A stretch of DNA of 64,000 bases from contig NZ_JABUBU010000001.1 in the NCBI RefSeq assembly GCF_019834675.1, forward strand, positions 806,001 to 870,000, read 5' to 3'. Positions within the stretch are counted from its first letter, which is position 1. Each line of letters opens with the position of its first letter. The translations under genes were made by a program, and so were the position numbers. Under the pieces are notes generated by a model. That model searched no databases, had not been told where the DNA came from, and worked only from the letters and a program-made list of their open reading frames with translations. Positions 9,433 through 17,646 of the stretch are shown piece by piece. The stretch is from Rhodococcoides corynebacterioides (GTDB lineage Bacteria; Actinomycetota; Actinomycetes; Mycobacteriales; Mycobacteriaceae).

Positions 9433-10824
9433 GGACACCTGCGCGCGCACGACGTCGGTCAGCACGTCGATCAGGCGATCGTGGTAGCGCCGCACCGTCC
9501 GGCGAGCCGTCGGTGTCGACGGGATCTGCGCGCCGAGGTAGAGGTGCCGGTGGTCGCGGTTGAACCACATGGAGGCGTTGGCCGTTCGGCCCTCACCCGT
9601 GAACAGCACGGCCCGCTCGTCCGCCGGGGTGCCGGAACCCGGGAATCGGCGGAAGTCGAGGTAGGAGAACAGTTGTGGGCTGCGCGCCAGCCCCGCTCCG
9701 CCGACACCGCCCGCGCCGAGCAGTTCCAGGACTCGGCCGATGGGAACGGACGCCGCCGCCTTGGCCCGCGCGTACGCGCCGGTCGCCGAGCGGACCACGT
9801 CGGCGAAGTCGTCCCCGGTGCGCACGGGGAAGGTGACCGGAGAGAAGGCGCAGAACCACCCCTGCGACAACGCGAACGGCCCGCGGTGGCGGGTGGAGAG
9901 CACGGCGATCCCGTCGTATCGGCCCGTTCCGGCCAGGTCGTGTTCGACGAGGGCGCAGGCGGCGAAGAGTCCGCTGGTGAACGTTCCGCCGGCGTCACGG
10001 CACACCCGCTCGAACACGTCGGCCTCGGCCGCGGTGAGGAGATCGCGCTCCACCGGTTCCATCGGTGCGGCCTCGCCCGGGGCGAGCCCGAGATCGAGCG
10101 GGAAACGGGGAAGGCCGCCGTCGTGCCGGGACACCACGTCGATCCAGTCGGCGAGTTCGGGGGACCGGAGGTCGTACGTTGGGGACACCTCCTCCTCGAT
10201 CCGGACGTGATCGAGGAAGCTGCCCTGGTGCTCGGTCAGGTCGAGGGCCGGGGCCCCCGTGACCTCGGCGCGGTAGAGATCCGCCAGTTCGGCGATCACG
10301 CTCACCTGGGACGCGCCGTCGGAGAACGCGTGGTCCGCGCCGTAGTACAGCGAGAAACTGCCGGGTCGCCGGATCGCGCCGACGGCCACCGGGGGCCACG
10401 ACAGCGGCGTCGCGTCGCGGGAGAGCCTGTCGCGCACTGCCTCTCGCACGGCATCGGTCGAGGCGGCGGAGCCGGCGACGACGGGCACGAGTGCCGCCTC
10501 GGCCGGTACGCGGTGGCGCCGCACGGACCCGTCGTGAACGGAGAACCACGTCCGCAGACCCTCGTGTCGGGCGAGGAACACCGCCACGGCTCGGGTCAGC
10601 GCGGCGGTGTCGAGATCGCCGTCGATCTCCGTCGCCGAGCCGAGGAATCCGGTGTGTCGTTCACCGCGGCGCAGTGCGGCCTCCACACCGCGGACGTGGT
10701 TGGCCTGCAGGAAGGACGCCGGCACCGGGTGCGTGTCGGCGTCGTCGGGGGTGGCCGCGGTGGGACGCCACTCGAGCATCTCGCCGGGGGCCGGTCGCCA
10801 GTTCGCCATCGCGGTGATGATCAC
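9412..10824 (-). CDS. PapA-type acyltransferase 3
   Basis: The protein has 470 residues. The closest visible layout is that of trehalose-acylating PapA proteins: WRPAPGEMLEWRP, ASFLQANHVRG, RHEGLRTWF, catalytic DHAFSDG (His165, Asp169), GGLPRFPLDLG, LSQGWFCAFSPVTFPV, VPIGRVLELL, FSYLDFRRFPG and ASMWFNRDHRHLYLGAQIPS. GTG at 10824 forms a GTGA overlap with the upstream acyltransferase and has GGGAGG seven bases upstream; an ATG at 10809 is the alternative. The last codons lie in the 24-bp repeat and may have been added by that duplication. The acyl donor and acceptor are unknown. Confidence 0.86.
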   Translation of the reverse strand: MIITAMANWRPAPGEMLEWRPTAATPDDADTHPVPASFLQANHVRGVEAALRRGERHTGFLGSATEIDGDLDTAALTRAVAVFLARHEGLRTWFSVHDGSVRRHRVPAEAALVPVVAGSAASTDAVREAVRDRLSRDATPLSWPPVAVGAIRRPGSFSLYYGADHAFSDGASQVSVIAELADLYRAEVTGAPALDLTEHQGSFLDHVRIEEEVSPTYDLRSPELADWIDVVSRHDGGLPRFPLDLGLAPGEAAPMEPVERDLLTAAEADVFERVCRDAGGTFTSGLFAACALVEHDLAGTGRYDGIAVLSTRHRGPFALSQGWFCAFSPVTFPVRTGDDFADVVRSATGAYARAKAAASVPIGRVLELLGAGGVGGAGLARSPQLFSYLDFRRFPGSGTPADERAVLFTGEGRTANASMWFNRDHRHLYLGAQIPSTPTARRTVRRYHDRLIDVLTDVVRAQVSADVRCA

Positions 10825-12299
10825 GCCCGAACCTCCCGCCGCGCGCTGTGGATCGGAGTGGACCGCTCGACGATCTCCGCGCCGGACGCCAGGGCTTCGA
10901 CGACACTGCGGCAGCGGGTCACGAACCGGTGGACCGCGGCGGTGGCCGCGTCCGTACCGGGGAAGCGCGCCGACAGGAACAGTCCCTCCCGGGTGCGCAG
11001 GAACCACAGGTAGACCTCGGTGTCCGAGTACGTGGCGCTGCGGAGCGGTTGAACCCGCCACGCCGGCCACGAGGCCGCGTCGGGGACGTGGCGCAGGTCG
11101 AGGTAGCTGACGACGAAGCGGGGGACGTCGACGACGCCGAGCAGAGCCGCGATGGCGGACCACGGCCAACTCTCCAGGCCGGCCACGGCGCGCACGCTCT
11201 CGGCGGCCGTCACCAGTGCGGTGTCGACGTGGTCGGAGTCCACCTCCACGCTCACCGGGACGACGCCGACGAACCAGCCGACGGCGCGCGCGAATTCGGG
11301 CGCGTACCGGGTGTGCATCGGCATCACGAAGCGGCACGGACCGGCGGTGTCGACGCCGGGTGTCGGATCGGTCGAGCGCTGCGCGAGGGCGACGACGGCC
11401 GCGACGCCCGCCGTGAGCGACGCGTCGCTCCGGCGGCATCGGGCGGCGAACTCCGCGGTGGTCTCCGGTGCGGCGATCGAGACGGACAGCGCGCCCTGCC
11501 GGGTCGTGGCGGTCGGCTCCTCGGCGCGGTGGCGCGGCGCCGGGAGCAGGGGGAACGCCGGGAACGGGCCGTCCCGCAGGAAGCGGTCCCAGACGGCGAC
11601 GGCCTCGGAGTCGGCGGTCACGTCGTCTCCGGTGCGGCGGTCGTGCACGCTGTAGTCGAGATGGCTCCCGATCCCGGGCAGGTCGTGCTCGCGGGCGTCG
11701 AGCTCGTGGTCGTAGAGCCGGCGAATCTCGCCGACCGACAACAGCATCGAGTACGCGTCCATGACGGAGTGGTCGGCTCCGAACACCACCAGGAAGCGAC
11801 TGCGGTCCACGTGCAGGAACCCGGTGTCGGACACCGTGGCGATCAGCACGTGCGGCCAGCGGAACGGCGAGAGTCCGCGGCCGAGGTAGGTGATCAGGTG
11901 GTCGTGAACATCCGCCCCCGATCGCAACCCGACGACGCGGTCGACCGCCGTGACGGCGGACGGGTCGATCGTGCGGCGAGTCAGGTCGTCGCCCACGGCG
12001 TCGACGGTGGTGCGGAGCGCCTCGTGTCGCGCGATCCACCGCTGCACCGTCCGCCGCATCGCCTCCGGATCGTAGGTCCGGTCGATCTCGAGGACGGCGC
12101 CGATCCATTCGGCGTTCCCGGTGGGGCCGGTCGTGTCGAGGGCGCGGCTCCGGTCGAGGCTGTGACGCAGGTGGGCTTCGTGGGTGAACGCCAGGGGGCG
12201 CGCGTCGGGGCGCCACGCGGCCGCGTCCGCCACGGACGGGGTCCATTCCGTCACCACTCCGTCCGGGAGGGGGTAGTCGGCGAGTTCGGTGAAATGCAT
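10821..12299 (-). CDS. PapA-type acyltransferase 2
   Basis: The protein has 492 residues and is the closest paralogue of the 4043-5548 protein. Both start with FTEL.DYP, have EWxPSV and HEAHLR, and carry the catalytic His and Asp at residues 177 and 181 (here DHSVMDA). The C-terminal RFVVSYLDLRHVPDAASW and VYLWFLRTREGLFLSARFPG also match. The first His of HHxxxDG is Asp and the last Gly is Ala. The gene follows the GT2 gene after 68 bases and is coupled by GTGA to acyltransferase 3. The paralogue pair suggests two acylations of similar chemistry. Confidence 0.86.
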   Translation of the reverse strand: MHFTELADYPLPDGVVTEWTPSVADAAAWRPDARPLAFTHEAHLRHSLDRSRALDTTGPTGNAEWIGAVLEIDRTYDPEAMRRTVQRWIARHEALRTTVDAVGDDLTRRTIDPSAVTAVDRVVGLRSGADVHDHLITYLGRGLSPFRWPHVLIATVSDTGFLHVDRSRFLVVFGADHSVMDAYSMLLSVGEIRRLYDHELDAREHDLPGIGSHLDYSVHDRRTGDDVTADSEAVAVWDRFLRDGPFPAFPLLPAPRHRAEEPTATTRQGALSVSIAAPETTAEFAARCRRSDASLTAGVAAVVALAQRSTDPTPGVDTAGPCRFVMPMHTRYAPEFARAVGWFVGVVPVSVEVDSDHVDTALVTAAESVRAVAGLESWPWSAIAALLGVVDVPRFVVSYLDLRHVPDAASWPAWRVQPLRSATYSDTEVYLWFLRTREGLFLSARFPGTDAATAAVHRFVTRCRSVVEALASGAEIVERSTPIHSARREVRA

Positions 12300-12367
12300 G
12301 TCGGCCGTCCTGATCTCGGGGAGGTTGGCGGTCGTCCGGGTGATCCGGGGACTCGTCGAACGGACTG

Positions 12368-13207
12368 TCAGGGCATACCGCGTGCGGCGGGGATCGGGGT
12401 GCGGGTGGCCGTGCGGACGACCAGCAGGCGCGCGGCGTGCAGGACCACCACGCCCGGGACGTAGAGCGCGGCCGCGGCCACCGCGAGACCGAATCGCCGG
12501 TGCAGCAACAACGTTCGGGGCAGGCAGACCATGTATCGGACGAATTCGCTAGTCGGGGAGTGCATTCGGCGGGGAGAGACACCCACCGTGAGATCGGCGA
12601 GGAAGCCGTTGCGTCCGCCGGCGGCGCGCACGCACAGTCCCATGTCGACGTCCTCGAACACGTCGCGACGGTCGGACACGCGATCGCGGATGACCTCCCA
12701 GGTGGCGCGGCGCAGAATCATGTTGGAGCCGTACAGGACCGGCACGTCGCGCACCTCCGGAGCGCGGCGTCGGCCGAACGGCGAGAATCGGTTCTTGGCC
12801 CGGGCGGCGGCGGTGCCGTAGGGCAGGTCGTACGCCTCGCCCCGGCCGCAGACGGCCCACCAGCGGCCGTCGGTGTCGCGGGTGAGGAAGTCGCGGACGG
12901 TGCGGGCCCAGTCGGGCCCGACGCGGGTGTCGGCGTCGATGCGGGCGATCAGGTCACCGCGGGAGGCGTCCATCCCGGTGTTGCGGGCGAACACCAGCCC
13001 CTGACGGTGCTCGGTGACGGTGCGGATCAGCGGTGACCGAGCGGCGCGATCCGCCACGATGTCGGCGGTGCGATCGCGGGAGTTGTTGTCCACCACGATG
13101 ATCTCGTCGATGTCGGCGGCTTGGGCACACAGCAGGTCGAGGCACGATCCGATGGACTCCTCCTCGTCGTAGGCGGGGATCACCACCGAGAGGGTCAGTC
13201 GGGGCAC
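12368..13207 (-). CDS. Family 2 glycosyltransferase with C-terminal membrane segment
   Basis: The protein has 279 residues. The GT-A signature is clear: LSVVIPAYDEEESIGSCL, IIVVDNNSRDRTADIV, ARNTGMDASRGDLIARIDADTRVGPDW with the DAD metal-binding motif, and the acceptor-side FEDVDMGLCVRAAG. A hydrophobic stretch at about 240-265 probably anchors it to the membrane. It transfers a sugar from a nucleotide sugar. The GTG at 13207 overlaps the 3' end of the upstream glycosyltransferase by 13 bases and has CAGGAGAG upstream. Its place between glycosyltransferase and acyltransferase genes suggests it builds the same product. Confidence 0.85.
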   Translation of the reverse strand: MPRLTLSVVIPAYDEEESIGSCLDLLCAQAADIDEIIVVDNNSRDRTADIVADRAARSPLIRTVTEHRQGLVFARNTGMDASRGDLIARIDADTRVGPDWARTVRDFLTRDTDGRWWAVCGRGEAYDLPYGTAAARAKNRFSPFGRRRAPEVRDVPVLYGSNMILRRATWEVIRDRVSDRRDVFEDVDMGLCVRAAGGRNGFLADLTVGVSPRRMHSPTSEFVRYMVCLPRTLLLHRRFGLAVAAAALYVPGVVVLHAARLLVVRTATRTPIPAARGMP

Positions 13208-14511
13208 GGCACTCTCCTGTCGGTTGCGCGCTCGAGCGCGTCGGCCGCGGCTCGGACCGCGACGTCCGGCGGTACGAGCTCTCGGGCGAGGGCGGCGGCG
13301 CGAATGCGGGTGTCGGGATGCAGCACTCGATCGAGTGCGCGGCCGAGGGCGGCGCCGCAAGCGGCTCGCACGGGCATGCTCGCGCCGGCACCGAGTGCGG
13401 TGACGCGCGCGCCCCACAGCGGTTGGTCGGCCCCGATCGAGCAGACCAGCGTGGGGCACCCGGCGCGCAGTCCGGCCGCGACGGTGCCGGCCCCGCCGTG
13501 GTGCACGACGGCGGCGCAGCGGGGAAGAACGGTGCGATGGTCCACCTGGTCGACCCACCGCACTCGGTCCGGGGCGGCGCGTCTCGGGTCGCGGCCGGCG
13601 GTGTCGGTGCCGGCCGCGCCGAGTCCCGACCAGCCACCGGCGACGAGGACGCGGTGTCCGCGACGTCCCAGCTCGCCGAGGAGCGCCTCGATCACGGCGG
13701 GCCCGTCGGGCACGGTCATGCTGCCGAATCCGACGTAGACCGGCGCCGGCCCGGCGGACAGCCAGGCGTCGAGGTCGGGACGGAGCCCGGCGGGACCACC
13801 GGTGGGGCGCAGGAAACCCACGAGAGGCCGGCGCGCGCCCCACTCGCCCGTGAGCGTCGGGAAGAGGGCCGGGTCGTAGGCCTGGATCTCGGTGGTCCCG
13901 AGCCGGCGCAGGCGCCGGGCCACCGACGACGACGCCGCGGGGAGGCCGAGATCGCGTCGGTGCGCGGCCTCGGTCGCGCGGGCGGCGCGCCAGAGCGCCC
14001 GATCGAGCGCATGCCAGCCGGCCAGGCGAACCGGTCCCGGCACACGGCCCGGGAGCGGGGGGAAGGAGACCGCGCGCGTCGGACGCACGGGGCACAGGTG
14101 GACGGGCACGTACGGCACACCCAGCCGCTCGGCGACGTCGAGCGCCGCCTCCTGGCCGACGTTCGAGCCGATCACGACGTCCGAACCGTCGGCGACGGCG
14201 AGCAGATCGCGTCGGGTGCGGATTCCGTCCTCGGTGGCGAGAGCCGTCGCCGCGCGAAGTCGACGGACGGGGTTGCGGGACTTGATCTCCCGAGTGGCCG
14301 TCGACGACGCCAGCGTACGGGCCGTGTCCGGTCCACAGGCCGACACCACGGCAGTCGGGGCGGCGGCGGCCAGTCGGCGGCGTACGTCGTCGACGACGTT
14401 GGGAGGGACCGCGACCCGCACCGGCCGGCCGCGGCGGACGAGTTCCTCGGCGAGCGCGATGCCCGGCTCGACGTCCCCTCGGCTGCCCTGGAACACCAGG
14501 GTCGACACCAT
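13195..14511 (-). CDS. GT1/GT28-type glycosyltransferase (GDVxP family), copy 1
   Basis: The protein has 438 residues. The N-terminal Glyco_transf_28-type motif GSRGDVEPGIALAEELVRRG and the C-terminal nucleotide-sugar motif VVHHGGAGTVAAGLRAG with DQPLWG place it with mycobacterial glycopeptidolipid/phenolic-glycolipid glycosyltransferases and sterol glucosyltransferase-like enzymes. It should transfer a hexose or deoxyhexose to a lipid or glycolipid acceptor on the cytoplasmic side. ATG at 14511 has an excellent GAAGGAGG site. It heads the minus-strand operon. The donor sugar cannot be deduced. Confidence 0.88.
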   Translation of the reverse strand: MVSTLVFQGSRGDVEPGIALAEELVRRGRPVRVAVPPNVVDDVRRRLAAAAPTAVVSACGPDTARTLASSTATREIKSRNPVRRLRAATALATEDGIRTRRDLLAVADGSDVVIGSNVGQEAALDVAERLGVPYVPVHLCPVRPTRAVSFPPLPGRVPGPVRLAGWHALDRALWRAARATEAAHRRDLGLPAASSSVARRLRRLGTTEIQAYDPALFPTLTGEWGARRPLVGFLRPTGGPAGLRPDLDAWLSAGPAPVYVGFGSMTVPDGPAVIEALLGELGRRGHRVLVAGGWSGLGAAGTDTAGRDPRRAAPDRVRWVDQVDHRTVLPRCAAVVHHGGAGTVAAGLRAGCPTLVCSIGADQPLWGARVTALGAGASMPVRAACGAALGRALDRVLHPDTRIRAAALARELVPPDVAVRAAADALERATDRRVPCPD

Positions 14512-15022
14512 CCGAGTCCTCCTTCCGTTCCGCTGCTCACTCTGCGAGAAGTCCTCTCGCACCGGGGGATCGATCGATTGGCGCGGCACTCGTGGTCGGG
14601 GCCGCGATCGCGCCGACCCGGCGAACGGCCGTCGTCGACGACGGATCGTTCGACTCGGTACCGAGTCGCGTGTCAGCGACGATGGCAGACGATCGCGGAG
14701 GCCGCCAATCGAGACGGCGTGGATCACACCCTTCGCACGGGGGTGACCGGTCTCATGGTCTCCGTGACCGGGGCGAACGCCGGTGACATGCACCGTATTC
14801 ACCGCGGAAACACGCAGTTAACGGACGCAATGCATTGTGAGACAAAGTCATTGGTGACGGATCGCGAAGGTCTGTGACCATCCAGTGATCGCGCGGTCGT
14901 CCGTTGTCGCCTGACGGAAAACTCGTCGCGTCGACCCGTCCGCGACACCGCCGCTGCCGAACCCGCCGCAGTGTTCTGCGAGCAGTGTCCTGCACGCGCT
15001 GTCGAGACCGGAAGGAGAACCG
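14512..15022. other. 511-bp divergent intergenic region between two glycosyltransferase genes
   Basis: No coding sequence is credible here. The region must hold promoters for both arms of the glycolipid locus. A stretch at about 14785-14880 is visibly richer in A and T than its surroundings and contains the palindrome CAATGCATTG at 14828-14837. Shine-Dalgarno sites lie at both edges. I see no third gene, RNA gene or repeat array. Confidence 0.7.
14816..14845 (-). promoter_or_regulatory. Candidate promoter with palindromic operator, minus-strand glycolipid operon
   Basis: Read on the minus strand, TTGTCT (14845-14840) and TTAACT (14821-14816) are 18 bases apart, a plausible -35/-10 pair. The perfect 10-bp palindrome CAATGCATTG (14828-14837) lies in the spacer, where a repressor would block the promoter. 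The implied leader to the ATG at 14511 is about 300 nt, which is long and lowers confidence. Confidence 0.35.
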
Positions 15023-16285
15023 ATGCGTGTCGTCGTCGCCGTGAGCGGCACCAGGGGGGACGTCCAGCCGGCGGCCCATCTGGCGGCGGAACTGCACTCC
15101 CGATCCCACGACGTGGTGGCGGCATTCCCGCCCAATCTGCTCTCGCTCGCGTCCGACCACGGTGTCCCGGTCGAGCCGTTCGGGTACGACACGCGGGCGC
15201 ACCTGGCCTCGGACGCGGTGCGACGGGGCGCGCACGGATCGGTGATCGACCGCGTCCGGTCCGCCGGTGAGCTGTGGAATCTCGGGTGGTCGGAGATGGT
15301 CGCGGACCTGTCCGCCGTCGTCCACCGGGAGCGTCCCGACGTCGTCGTCACCGGGATCACCACCGAGCAGGTCGCGGTCCCGCTCGCGGAGTCGGTTCGG
15401 GCGGCGGTGGTCGGTCTGCACCACGCGCCGGTCCGCACCAACGACGTCCATCTGCCCGGTTTCGGCGCGGACGGTCTGCCTGCTCCGGTGACGCGGGCGG
15501 CCTGGTCCGCCTACGAAACCGTGCTGTGGACCGCCACCCGGCGCCGGGAGAACACGCTGCGCGCCGGGCTGGGGTTGCCATCCGCGCGGCGTCCCGTGCC
15601 GTACCGACTCGCGGATGCCGGCGCCCTCGAGATCCAGGCGTACGACGCGGCGCTCTGCCCGCCGCCCGCGGGCGGCGATGGCGCCCGCCGACCTCTCGTC
15701 GGCTTTCTCGGTGGCGCGCCGCCGTCGTCGCCGCTGCCCGCGGGACTGGCGGCCTGGCTGGACCGCGGTGACCCGCCGGTGCACATCGGATTCGGCTCGA
15801 TGCCGCTGCGGGCTGCGGGGCGGTCCCTGCGCCGGGTAACCGAGGCGGTGCGATCACTGGGCCTGCGCGCCCTGGTCGCGCCCGGGTGGAACGATCTCGC
15901 CGACGATGACGCGCTCGGAACGGCCCCGGACGTGCGGGTGCTCACCGGCGACGTCGACCACGCCGCGGTGTTCCCCCGCTGCTGCGTGGTCGTCCATCAC
16001 GGCGGGGCCGGGACCACGGCCGCGGTCCTGCGCGCCGGACGCCCCGCCGTCGTGCGGCCGGTGTCGGCGGATCAGCCGTTCTGGGGGCGGCGGCTCGAGG
16101 ACGCCGGCGCCGGCGTGATGCTCCGGGGTGACGATCCGTCCCCGGCCGCGTGGGCGGCCGCGATCGAGTCGGCCGCGGCGTGCTCGGACGAGGCGCGTCG
16201 GGTGGGGGACGCCCTCGTCGATCCGGAGGACGCGGTCGCCCGAGCGGCGGACCTCGTGGAGTCCCGACTCCCGGTCGCGCGATGA
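15023..16285 (+). CDS. GT1/GT28-type glycosyltransferase (GDVxP family), copy 2
   Basis: The protein has 420 residues. It is a divergent paralogue of the 13195-14511 protein: N-terminal VVVAVSGTRGDVQPAAHLAAEL, the shared ALEIQAYDAAL segment, the FGSMPLRAAG loop and the C-terminal VVHHGGAGTTAAVLRAG plus DQPFWG. The two proteins probably add different sugars, or act at different steps, on the same lipid scaffold. GGAAGGAG lies seven bases before the ATG. The stop overlaps the next start as ATGA, coupling it to the first WS/DGAT-like gene. Confidence 0.88.
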   Translation: MRVVVAVSGTRGDVQPAAHLAAELHSRSHDVVAAFPPNLLSLASDHGVPVEPFGYDTRAHLASDAVRRGAHGSVIDRVRSAGELWNLGWSEMVADLSAVVHRERPDVVVTGITTEQVAVPLAESVRAAVVGLHHAPVRTNDVHLPGFGADGLPAPVTRAAWSAYETVLWTATRRRENTLRAGLGLPSARRPVPYRLADAGALEIQAYDAALCPPPAGGDGARRPLVGFLGGAPPSSPLPAGLAAWLDRGDPPVHIGFGSMPLRAAGRSLRRVTEAVRSLGLRALVAPGWNDLADDDALGTAPDVRVLTGDVDHAAVFPRCCVVVHHGGAGTTAAVLRAGRPAVVRPVSADQPFWGRRLEDAGAGVMLRGDDPSPAAWAAAIESAAACSDEARRVGDALVDPEDAVARAADLVESRLPVAR

Positions 16286-17646
16286 GCCGCCTCCAGGACC
16301 AGGACTTCACGTACTGGTTTCTGCGCGAGGCCTTCGGCTGGGACGTGGTGCTGCAGCTGACGTGGATGTTCGACACTGCACCGGCGACGGCCGCGGTGCA
16401 GGACTTCACCGACGCGCTGACCGCGAGTCGGCTGCACCGACGGGTGGTGCGGCCCCGCATCCCGCCGGCCCGGCCGTCCTGGGTGCGCTCGACCGCCGAT
16501 CCCGTCCTGTCCGCCCGGGACGCCCCCGTGCCCGCCGACGAGCGGGACGCGTGGGCGCGCGCGCTGCTGCGGACGAGCGACCTCGACGCCGAGGCGGGTC
16601 GCTGCTGGGCCGTGCACCTCGCCCCGGACGACCACGGCGGCGCCGTCCTCTCCCTGACCTGCCTGCACCTGGCGGCCGACGGTCGCGCCCTCACCACGGC
16701 GGCGACCGATGCGGCCGCGGCGACGCGCATGCGTGCCCCCGCACCGTCGACTCTCTCGACGCGCCCGCCCGGCCCCGTCGACGACCTCGTGGACGCCGGC
16801 CTGCAGGTCGGCCGTGCCGCCCGGGGGACGGCCCGAGCCGTGCGCGCCGCGCTGACGTCGCGGACCGCCGGCACCGGGGAGACGTCCGGAGCGCGTCCCG
16901 CCGCGATGCCCGCGCGCCCGCCGAGGTCCGCACCGGCGATACGGGCCCCGCGAGCGCACCCGTCCTGGGTGGTCGTCGACACCGACACCGACCACTGGGC
17001 GGAACGCGCCGCGCGGTACGGCGGCACACCGAACTCGTTGTTCGTGGCCGTCGTCGCCGGCGCGCTCTACGCGTCCGGATACGCCGCGCCGGGCGACCCC
17101 GTAAGCATCGGGGTTCCGGTCAGTCTTCGCGGACCCGATGCCGCGGACGATCAGCGCAGCAACGCGACCGGAGGGGTGACCGTCGTCGTCGACGATCGTC
17201 CCTCCGCGGGTGGCGACCTCGGCCCCGTGCGGGCCCGGTGCCGGGCGGCGTTCACCGCCGTCGGCGCCGGTGATCGACCCGCCGCCTACCACCTGCAGTC
17301 GCTCCTGCAGGTGCTGCCGATCGCGCTGGTCACGCGCGTGGTCATGGCCGGGCCCTCCGGCATGCCGGACGCGGTGGCGTCGAACCTGGGTCGGTTCGAC
17401 GGGTTGGCGCGGATGGGCGACGCGACGGCGACGTCCGTCTCGTTCCGCGGTGATGCGCGCGGTGTCCGCCCGGACCGTCCGGAGCGATTCGGTGAGGGAG
17501 TGCAGTCGTGGTTGCTCGAGACCGAGGGCCGAACGACGTTCGCCGTGGCCGGTTTCGACGAGACCTGTGTCGGAACCGTGTCCGCGTTGCGCGACGCCGT
17601 GCGGGCCGAACTGGATGCGTGGGGGGTGCGCGGTGACGTCGCGTGA
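16282..17646 (+). CDS. Short WS/DGAT-like acyltransferase, copy A
   Basis: The protein has 454 residues. It resembles the wax-ester synthase/diacylglycerol acyltransferase family: catalytic HLAADG (His129, Asp133, matching the second His and Asp of HHxxxDG) and the GGTPNSLFVAVVAGALYASG segment that corresponds to the family's GGTxND motif. A low-complexity Ala/Pro/Arg linker (about 155-220) separates the halves. It is highly divergent from the TAG synthase at 56901. Given ATGA coupling to a glycosyltransferase, an acylation step in glycolipid assembly is more likely than storage-lipid synthesis. ATG at 16282 is chosen for that overlap. Confidence 0.75.
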   Translation: MSRLQDQDFTYWFLREAFGWDVVLQLTWMFDTAPATAAVQDFTDALTASRLHRRVVRPRIPPARPSWVRSTADPVLSARDAPVPADERDAWARALLRTSDLDAEAGRCWAVHLAPDDHGGAVLSLTCLHLAADGRALTTAATDAAAATRMRAPAPSTLSTRPPGPVDDLVDAGLQVGRAARGTARAVRAALTSRTAGTGETSGARPAAMPARPPRSAPAIRAPRAHPSWVVVDTDTDHWAERAARYGGTPNSLFVAVVAGALYASGYAAPGDPVSIGVPVSLRGPDAADDQRSNATGGVTVVVDDRPSAGGDLGPVRARCRAAFTAVGAGDRPAAYHLQSLLQVLPIALVTRVVMAGPSGMPDAVASNLGRFDGLARMGDATATSVSFRGDARGVRPDRPERFGEGVQSWLLETEGRTTFAVAGFDETCVGTVSALRDAVRAELDAWGVRGDVA

